A stretch of DNA of 12,045 nucleotides from Desulfobacterales bacterium (GTDB taxonomy: Bacteria > Desulfobacterota > Desulfobacteria > Desulfobacterales > JAUCGF01), in NCBI GenBank assembly GCA_029940345.1, contig JAOZRC010000095.1, positions 1 through 12,045 on the forward strand, written 5' to 3'. Every line of letters starts with the position of its first letter. Position 1 is the stretch's first letter. The notes under the pieces are model-generated. The model worked only from the letters and a program-made list of their open reading frames with translations. It was not told the DNA's origin and ran no database searches. Positions 7,154 to 12,045 of this stretch are shown piece by piece. The position numbers and the translations under genes were made by a program.

Positions 7154-7957
7154 ATGGAATCTGAAAAAGCCCGAATTATTGCCATCGCCAATGAGAAAGG
7201 CGGCGTAGGAAAAACAGTGACGGTATTAAATCTCGGAGCGGCATTATATCGAGAGGGCAAAACAGTATTAATCATTGATATAGACCCCCAGAGCAATGCA
7301 ACCAAAGGAATGGGGATTGAATCAGACGAAGAGATGCTAACCTCTTATGATATTATTACCAATTCAGAAGAAATCGATCCGAATGTGGCAATTATTCACA
7401 CCCAATGGGAGGGCCTTGATGTGATACCTTCCAGTTCCGATCTCATAGGTGCGGATATTGAACTTTATGATCAGGACGGCAGGGAAGAAAAACTGCGGGA
7501 AGGGCTTGAAGGACTGGCCGATAAATATGATTTCATCCTTATTGATACACCGCCCAGCCTATCGCTTCTCACTGTCAATGTATTTGCGTTTGCTGAGGAA
7601 GTGTTGATCCCATGCCAGACACATCCCTATTCTTTTAACGCCTTGGCGGGATTATTTGATACGCTTGATATGATCAAAAAGGAAATCAACCCTGCTATTC
7701 GGATAACCGGTATTATCGCAACGTTTTTCGATAACCGTACGAAAGTCAGTCGGAATGTCCTGGAAAAAATAAAGGCTGATGAAAAATATAAAGGTTTGCT
7801 TTTTAGAACCAAAATCAGGATAAACACAACGATTGCTGATAGTGCCGAAGCGGGTGTGCCAGTTGTTTTCTATAAACCGAATAGTCACGGTGCCAGTGAT
7901 TATAACGATCTCGCGGAAGAGCTTTTGCAAAGGGAATTATCTGACGGGTCTGATTAG
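7154..7957 (+). CDS. Orphan ParA/Soj-family ATPase
   Basis: A 267-residue deviant Walker ATPase of the ParA/MinD class, which positions DNA or protein cargo by ATP-dependent dimerisation. KGGVGKT (15-21) has both the signature Lys15 and the P-loop Lys20. IIDIDPQSNAT (40-50) is the switch I region and ILIDTPPS (128-135) the Walker B region. The C-terminal third (SRNVLEKIK, TKIRINTTIADSAEAG, DYNDLAEEL) follows standard ParA. No long N-terminal DNA-binding domain is present, so it is the short chromosomal/Soj-like type, without a MinD-style membrane-targeting C-terminal helix. No ParB or parS-like repeats are seen nearby, so it is an orphan. A strong GGAGG (7141-7145) sits 8 nt before the ATG, far better than its neighbours' sites. 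Cargo could be the dynamin-like protein encoded just upstream; that is inference. Confidence 0.93.
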   Translation: MESEKARIIAIANEKGGVGKTVTVLNLGAALYREGKTVLIIDIDPQSNATKGMGIESDEEMLTSYDIITNSEEIDPNVAIIHTQWEGLDVIPSSSDLIGADIELYDQDGREEKLREGLEGLADKYDFILIDTPPSLSLLTVNVFAFAEEVLIPCQTHPYSFNALAGLFDTLDMIKKEINPAIRITGIIATFFDNRTKVSRNVLEKIKADEKYKGLLFRTKIRINTTIADSAEAGVPVVFYKPNSHGASDYNDLAEELLQRELSDGSD

Positions 7958-7973
7958 ACCGAATTAACCGATT

Positions 7974-8411
7974 ATGCGCGCAGTCATCCAAAGGGTTCTT
8001 AAAAGCAGTGTTAAAATTGAGTCCCAGGTAGTCGGCGAAATCGGCCGGGGCCTTTTAGTGCTTCTTGGTATTGCCAAGGGTGATTCTGAGCAGGATGGAG
8101 CCTACCTGGCAGATAAAATATGCAATCTGCGTATTTTTGAAGATAATCAAGGTAAAATGAATCGGTCGATTTCAGACACTGGCGGCGCTATACTCGTTGT
8201 TTCACAGTTCACCTTACTGGGGGACTGCCGCAAGGGCCGACGACCTTCTTACAAGGATGCCGCCTCACCGGAACGAGCCAAAGTGCTTTACCACCATTTC
8301 GTCAGTCTGATTCAAAATAAAGACATTACAGTTAAAACCGGTCGTTTCGGCGCGATGATGCAAGTGTGTTTGGTCAATGACGGGCCGGTGACGCTGATTA
8401 TTGATAAGTGA
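7974..8411 (+). CDS. dtd: D-aminoacyl-tRNA deacylase Dtd
   Basis: Cytosolic proofreading enzyme that removes D-amino acids (and glycine from tRNA-Ala) mischarged on tRNA. The 145 residues match the normal family length, with the start MRAVIQRV, the SQFTLL motif (77-82) and the Gly-cisPro motif NDGPVT (135-140) that form the active site across the dimer. It starts 16 bp after the parA stop with no clear Shine-Dalgarno, so it probably depends on readthrough from the dynamin-parA transcript. Housekeeping function; no evident link to its upstream neighbours beyond co-transcription. Confidence 0.96.
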   Translation: MRAVIQRVLKSSVKIESQVVGEIGRGLLVLLGIAKGDSEQDGAYLADKICNLRIFEDNQGKMNRSISDTGGAILVVSQFTLLGDCRKGRRPSYKDAASPERAKVLYHHFVSLIQNKDITVKTGRFGAMMQVCLVNDGPVTLIIDK

Positions 8412-8502
8412 CATGGATTGTGTATAAGTATAGTATTTTAAGGAATTGGGATCACAACATGTCAGGGAATAACTCGAAACTTATCACTTTACACTTTAGG
8501 AA

Positions 8503-8531
8503 TTTTCCCAAAAAATATACTCAACTAGAAT
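8503..8531 (+). promoter_or_regulatory. Weak candidate sigma-70 promoter before the MBL/cNBD gene
   Basis: TTTTCC (8503-8508) and TAGAAT (8526-8531) are spaced by 17 bp. The -10 is good and the -35 poor. The 162-bp AT-rich gap after dtd (8412-8573) is large enough for a promoter and contains no terminator I can see. Offered as the best available candidate only. Confidence 0.22.
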
Positions 8532-8573
8532 ATTTTTTTCAAAACATCGGAGATTAACAGCAAAGGGGGGACA

Positions 8574-10802
8574 ATGGCGAAAATAGATAAAATTCAAGTG
8601 ACAAGCGGTGTTTATCTGGTAGTGGTCCCGGAGGCGGATATATCTGTTTTATGCGGTTGCCCGGCAGATAGTGTCAAACACCTGATGAAACGCGGCTTAA
8701 TCATAACCAAAGAAAAGGATAATTTCACTTTTGAAACAGGCCCTAATGTTGTCCTTTTATCCGATGTGCTGTTACAGAACGGAACTTTTGCCAATTTGGC
8801 CGAATTTCCGGTATTGCAAATGCTGTATAAACAGGGAATGATAATCCCGAACCATCCTAATAACACAGGTATAAAGCCGATGCTGATCGGCCTTGATGAA
8901 CAGGTCGAAGCACAGATGAAATATATCTATCGGGGCAATTATGGCCTTGTATCCGAAGAAGAAATCACAAAAGCCGGTATAGATCAGGATCGCGCCCATG
9001 AAATGATGCGTCTTAAATTGAAATTCGCTTTTGGAAAAATTCATGGGCCGGAAGAACTGTTAGATACGCGGATAATCGAAAACGAAGCCGTTGAGATCAG
9101 AAACAGTGTGTTTGTCCGCCGTCTCAGGCTGAATGTGTTTGAATTCGAATATAAAGATGAAAAAGTGAAGGTCGATTTAAATTTGGCGCCCCATGAAACT
9201 TACGGATCGGCTTACCCCTTAAATTTCCATCGTATCAAACGCGAATATTTTGCCGTGATTCATTCCGGGGAAGGGGATGGCTGGAACGTAAATCATCCTT
9301 GCATGTCAAGCATCCTGATGTTCCAGGGCAAAATTTATCTCATTGACGCAGGCCCTAATGTACTCTACAGTCTCGGCGCATTGGGAATCGGCGTCAATGA
9401 AATTGAAGGTATTTTCCACACCCATGCACATGATGATCATTTTGCAGGTTTCACCACCTTAATGCGGGCTGACCATCGAATCAAATATTATGCCACCAAG
9501 CTGGTTCGAAAATCGGTAAGTCGTAAACTGGCGGCGTTGATGTCCATTGATGAAAAAAATCTGTTTGACTATTTTGAAGTTCACGATCTTGATTTTGACA
9601 AATGGAACGATATAGACGGTTTGGAAATCAGGCCGGTGTTTTCACCCCATCCCGTGGAAACCAGCATCTTTTTCTTCCGCACTTTATGGGAAGACGGCTT
9701 TCAGTATTATGCCCATTTGGCCGATATTGTCGCTCTGAGTGTTTTAGAAGGCATGATTACAGATGACAATACTGAAAACGGAATCACACGGGAATTTTAT
9801 GATCGGATTAAAAAGGAATATCAGAGGAGGGTTCACCTAAAGAAAATTGATGTGGGCGGAGGTATGATTCACGGGGATGCTGATGATTTCAAAAATGATT
9901 CCTCTGTTAAAATCATTCTTTCACACACCACTGATGAACTGAGCAACGAGCAAAAAGAGATCGGTTCGGGCGCGCCTTTCGGAATGGTGGATATCTTAAT
10001 TCCGACGACCCATAATTATGCCCAATCAATCGCATTTCAATTCTTACAAGCGTATTTTCCTTCCGCCCCGACGTATCAACTGAAAATTTTATCCAATAAC
10101 CAGTTATTAGAGTTCAACCCGGAGTCAATTTTACTCCGGGGGGGTGATATCCATGAAGATGTTTACCTGATCATCACAGGAAATATCGAACTGATTCAAA
10201 CTGACCTGGGGGTTCATAATATTCTGTCCGCAGGCGCTCTTATCGGCGAAATATCCGGTTTGGAACAGGTACCCTCAATTGGCACCTACCGCGCCACTAA
10301 TTTCGTTCAGGCGTTGCGCCTTCCAGGCAATCTGTATTTTAATTTCGTAAAACGCAACAATCTTTATTCAGATATCAAACGCTTACAGGATAACCGTGAA
10401 TTTCTGCAAAAAACATGGTTATTTGGTGAAGTCGTATCCTACCCCACGCAATATCGGTTAGCCCAAGCCATGAATTTTCATCAATACCCTTCGGGTTGGG
10501 TTTTCCCGAAAGAGGTTCTACCCGGAATTTCATTGATTAAAAACGGAAAATTGGAGCGCTATATTGATGACGAAGTGTTCGAGACATTAACGGCCGGGCA
10601 TTTTTTCGGGGAAGAATCGGTGATGTTCAAAAGAGCCAGCTTATTTCAAGTGCGCGTGACAGAACCCACCGAAATTTATCAAATTCCAAGTGCCATGTTA
10701 TTGGATATACCCGTAGTGCGTTGGAAACTGTTTGAAATTTATCAAAGAAGAATGGAAATCGATATTAAATCGGGAGAGGATTCTATCCCGCTGCGGCCCT
10801 GA
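8574..10802 (+). CDS. Metallo-beta-lactamase-fold protein with two C-terminal cyclic-nucleotide-binding-like domains
   Basis: A 742-residue predicted cytosolic protein. Residues 1 to about 215 are an N-terminal region I do not recognise. From about 225 there is a metallo-beta-lactamase fold: SSILMFQGKIYLIDAGP, then HAHDDH (284-289, complete HxHxDH), with likely further ligands H359 (SPHPVE), D384 (HLADI) and H433 or H451. Two cNMP-binding-like beta-barrels follow, at about 505-600 (LRGGDIHEDVYLIITGNIEL, ALIGEISGL) and 630-730 (LIKNGKLERYI, GHFFGEESVMF). The Gly-Glu of the phosphate-binding cassette is kept in each, but the following Arg is not where expected, so ligand binding is doubtful. 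It may be a hydrolase gated by a small molecule or by protein contact; the substrate is unknown. ATG 8574 has a GGGGGG run (8565-8570) just upstream. A terminator follows directly. Confidence 0.85.
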   Translation: MAKIDKIQVTSGVYLVVVPEADISVLCGCPADSVKHLMKRGLIITKEKDNFTFETGPNVVLLSDVLLQNGTFANLAEFPVLQMLYKQGMIIPNHPNNTGIKPMLIGLDEQVEAQMKYIYRGNYGLVSEEEITKAGIDQDRAHEMMRLKLKFAFGKIHGPEELLDTRIIENEAVEIRNSVFVRRLRLNVFEFEYKDEKVKVDLNLAPHETYGSAYPLNFHRIKREYFAVIHSGEGDGWNVNHPCMSSILMFQGKIYLIDAGPNVLYSLGALGIGVNEIEGIFHTHAHDDHFAGFTTLMRADHRIKYYATKLVRKSVSRKLAALMSIDEKNLFDYFEVHDLDFDKWNDIDGLEIRPVFSPHPVETSIFFFRTLWEDGFQYYAHLADIVALSVLEGMITDDNTENGITREFYDRIKKEYQRRVHLKKIDVGGGMIHGDADDFKNDSSVKIILSHTTDELSNEQKEIGSGAPFGMVDILIPTTHNYAQSIAFQFLQAYFPSAPTYQLKILSNNQLLEFNPESILLRGGDIHEDVYLIITGNIELIQTDLGVHNILSAGALIGEISGLEQVPSIGTYRATNFVQALRLPGNLYFNFVKRNNLYSDIKRLQDNREFLQKTWLFGEVVSYPTQYRLAQAMNFHQYPSGWVFPKEVLPGISLIKNGKLERYIDDEVFETLTAGHFFGEESVMFKRASLFQVRVTEPTEIYQIPSAMLLDIPVVRWKLFEIYQRRMEIDIKSGEDSIPLRP

Positions 10803-10850
10803 AAAGTGATAACCCAATATAAGTGCTTGGCCATAAGTTTCCGGCATCAG

Positions 10851-10884
10851 ACCTCCGAAGTTTCCAAAACCTCGGAGGTTTTTT
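10851..10884 (+). terminator. Rho-independent terminator after the MBL/cNBD gene
   Basis: ACCTCCGA (10851-10858) pairs perfectly with TCGGAGGT (10872-10879) across a 13-nt loop and is followed by a run of six T (10879-10884, the first also in the stem). It lies about 50 bp after the stop codon at 10802, as expected for the end of this transcript. Confidence 0.9.
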
Positions 10885-10926
10885 GGCATCCTTCATAGGA
10901 GGCTCAAAGTAGTTTACACTTTTTTA

Positions 10927-11005
10927 AATCCGAATTACTGATTAGGATTGATTATACGGATTAAGAAATCCCCTTAATCAGGCAACCACAAGGGATTGCC
11001 CCTAC
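10927..11005. repeat. Palindrome-rich intergenic repeat
   Basis: Three nested or adjacent inverted repeats lie in about 80 bp. AATCCG (10927-10932) pairs with CGGATT (10957-10962). GATTAAG (10959-10965) pairs perfectly with CTTAATC (10973-10979). GGCAA (10981-10985) pairs with TTGCC (10996-11000) around a CC...GG inner stem, ending in CCCCTAC. The last unit resembles a small palindrome that I recall as repeated in environmental bacterial genomes; that is from memory. It sits directly before the FG-GAP pseudogene fragment. Confidence 0.55.
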
Positions 11006-11028
11006 ATTGTTTCGAGCATTTCCATTTG

Positions 11029-11399
11029 CCCCGCCACTGATGACCGCTTCGGCAGCTCCGTGGCCGTCAGCGACGATACCGCCGTGGTCGGCGCTTATTA
11101 CGACGACGGCGCTCTGACTCCGGTTCGGCATACGTGTTCGTCAAAGGCGCATCATGGGCCGATATGACCCAAACCGCAAAACTCACCGCATCCGATGCCG
11201 CCGCTAATGACAACTTCGGCTACTCCGTGGCCATCAGCGGCGATACCGCCGTGGTCGGCGCTTATCACGACGACGACGGCGGCTCTGAATCCGGTTCGGC
11301 ATACGTGTTCGTCAAAGGAGCCGGCGCATGGGCCGATATGAACGAAACCGCAAACTCACCGCTGCCGCCGCTGATGACCGCTTCGGCTTTAATGGGTGA
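11029..11399 (+). pseudogene. FG-GAP / integrin-alpha-like repeat protein fragment, frameshifted
   Basis: Translating across frames gives beta-propeller FG-GAP units of the kind DxFGxSVAxSGDTAVVGAYxDD...GSAYVFVKG...WAD, typical of large secreted or surface proteins. The FG codons TTCGGC recur at 11048, 11215 and 11382, a spacing of 167 bp each time, which is not a multiple of three. In unit 1 the DDG region (about 11101-11118) is 4 nt shorter than in unit 2, breaking frame. In unit 2 an A-run near 11352-11354 is one A short of the equivalent in unit 1 (11178-11181), breaking it again; correcting it leads to a stop at 11397-11399. No start codon, signal peptide or full propeller is present. 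The block is visibly GC-rich between AT-rich flanks. The open frame from GTG 11134 to 11415 is only a piece of it. Confidence 0.8.
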
Positions 11400-11656
11400 C
11401 CCATTATTTACATGATGCCCATTCAACCTATTCCAAGGAAATGTGATAACGCTTTTAAATTATTCACAAAAAATTTTAAATAAAATGTTAATGCGAAGAA
11501 CTGGGTATTAAAATTATCTAAATGGATTTGTCACAATCTATAATTTGAAGACAGGTAAATGCTATGTAAACAAAAGATGGTTGTTCATAATAAAACCTAT
11601 TAAAAACAATTAGATAAAAGTTTCTCACATTCAATTGTCACAATATTTTTATGTCA

Positions 11657-11675
11657 TTTTCATAATTTATGAAAA
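11657..11675. promoter_or_regulatory. Perfect 9-bp-arm palindrome, possible operator
   Basis: TTTTCATAA and TTATGAAAA are exact reverse complements separated by a single T (11666). Such a compact, odd-centred 19-bp dyad is typical of a dimeric regulator site. It is in AT-rich DNA, where chance palindromes are commoner, and no regulator is known for it. It lies about 360 bp upstream of the sigma-54 promoter. Confidence 0.4.
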
Positions 11676-11720
11676 ATTTTACACAATCAGTAGGATTTTG
11701 GTTTAAAAATGTCATAATAT

Positions 11721-11962
11721 ACTTATCATTCGCTTTAATTTTATAGTGTTTGTTTAATTAATGTATACTACATGTTGTGGTTTATGACGTTTTAGGGATT
11801 TATTCAGATTCTGAATTCCATTTTGATGATGCAAGCCGAAGCCTATAAAATAATATGAGGCTATTGTGTACAATTTAGAGTCTGGGATAAAACCCTGTGA
11901 ATAGTACATCTACAAAAAAACTTATTTAAAAGAACTAAATATTTCTTAAGCGAATGGTAAGT
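11721..11962. mobile_element. Possible 242-bp MITE-like element with 15-bp inverted ends
   Basis: The left end ACTTATCATTCGCTT (11721-11735) and the right end AAGCGAATGGTAAGT (11948-11962) are reverse complements at 14 of 15 positions. The bases directly outside are AATAT on both sides (11716-11720 and 11963-11967), which would fit a 5-bp target duplication. The interior has no ORF. Against this, the flanks are AT-rich so the match may be chance, there is only one copy in the window, and I cannot name a parent IS. Confidence 0.4.
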
Positions 11963-11964
11963 AA

Positions 11965-11995
11965 TATATGTTATAATTTTTTAAAAAAACATATA
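11965..11995. repeat. Inverted repeat just upstream of the sigma-54 promoter
   Basis: TATATGTT (11965-11972) and AACATATA (11988-11995) are perfect 8-bp arms around a 15-nt loop that itself holds facing T and A runs. It ends 22 bp before the -24 element, a place where a bendable A/T tract or activator contact would be useful, but no function is shown. Confidence 0.4.
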
Positions 11996-12017
11996 GTCAT
12001 CAGATTTTGGTTTGTTC

Positions 12018-12032
12018 TGGCATGATTTTTGC
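12018..12032 (+). promoter_or_regulatory. Sigma-54 (RpoN) -24/-12 promoter
   Basis: TGGCATGATTTTTGC matches the sigma-54 consensus TGGCACG-N4-TTGC at every fixed position but one (T for C at position 6), with the required GG-to-GC spacing. Transcription would start near 12044, reading out of the right end of the window, so the controlled gene is not visible. Sigma-54 promoters need an AAA+ enhancer-binding protein acting from upstream, which fits the long AT-rich, palindrome-containing region before it. Confidence 0.75.
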
Positions 12033-12045
12033 CCATAGTCTCCAA

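Larger units (their letters stand above)
11400..12017. other. AT-rich intergenic region with clustered palindromes, no gene seen
   Basis: About 620 bp of very AT-rich DNA with frequent stops in all frames and no credible ORF. TGTCACAAT occurs at 11530 and 11637 and TGTCATAAT at 11710; the copy at 11637 sits in the small palindrome ATTGT-C-ACAAT (11634-11644). An imperfect hairpin built on AGCCT and AGGCT lies near 11840. The palindrome, MITE-like element and inverted repeat listed below are in this stretch. The composition and the sigma-54 promoter at its right end suggest a long upstream regulatory region for a gene beyond the window. Confidence 0.6.

Noticed and set aside
7154..7957. MinD or a plasmid partition ParA
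   Set aside because: No MinD-type C-terminal amphipathic helix, no minC or minE, and no parB, repeats or replication gene nearby; the short Soj-like form fits better.
11134..11415. 93-residue FG-GAP-like ORF as an intact gene
   Set aside because: It is the in-frame middle of a frameshifted repeat fragment; its start is internal to a propeller unit and its last ~20 residues are out of frame.

Overview
The window reads as chromosome of a Gram-negative, lipid A-making bacterium of moderate-to-low GC. Gene content (lpxI rather than lpxH, a Gfo/Idh oxidoreductase inside the lpx cluster, a sigma-54 type promoter, GC-rich FG-GAP repeat remnants, many small palindromic intergenic repeats) fits the Desulfobacterota/Desulfobacterales best. 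That placement is inference from gene order and families, not a match to a known genome.

Region 1 (about 100-4773) is a lipid A and fatty acid cluster on the + strand: fabZ, lpxA (overlapping fabZ by 8 bp), a 430-bp gap holding four palindromic repeats, lpxI, a Gfo/Idh/MocA oxidoreductase and lpxB. FabZ and LpxA share the 3-hydroxyacyl-ACP pool. LpxA starts lipid A synthesis, LpxI makes lipid X from UDP-diacylglucosamine, and LpxB joins the two to give the disaccharide. The oxidoreductase may adapt the sugar nucleotide. Three genes (fabZ, lpxI, lpxB) appear to use TTG starts.

Region 2 (about 4814-8411) begins after an imperfect hairpin. It holds a 754-residue dynamin-like large GTPase, an orphan ParA-type ATPase 14 bp downstream behind a strong GGAGG, and dtd (D-aminoacyl-tRNA deacylase) 16 bp further on. 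The dynamin-ParA pair, with no ParB, is the most interesting uncharacterised module here.

Region 3 (8574-10884) is one gene for a three-part protein: an N-terminal domain I do not recognise, a metallo-beta-lactamase fold with intact HxHxDH, and two cyclic-nucleotide-binding-like domains that seem to lack the phosphate-binding arginine. A clear intrinsic terminator ends the co-directional block.

Region 4 (10885-12045) has no intact gene. It contains a palindromic repeat, a GC-rich FG-GAP/integrin-like pseudogene fragment with two single-base-type frame breaks, then about 640 bp of very AT-rich DNA. The AT-rich part contains a 9-bp-arm palindrome, recurring TGTCAyAAT motifs, a possible 242-bp MITE-like element with 15-bp inverted ends and AATAT flanks, and, at the extreme right edge, a near-perfect sigma-54 (-24/-12) promoter pointing out of the window.
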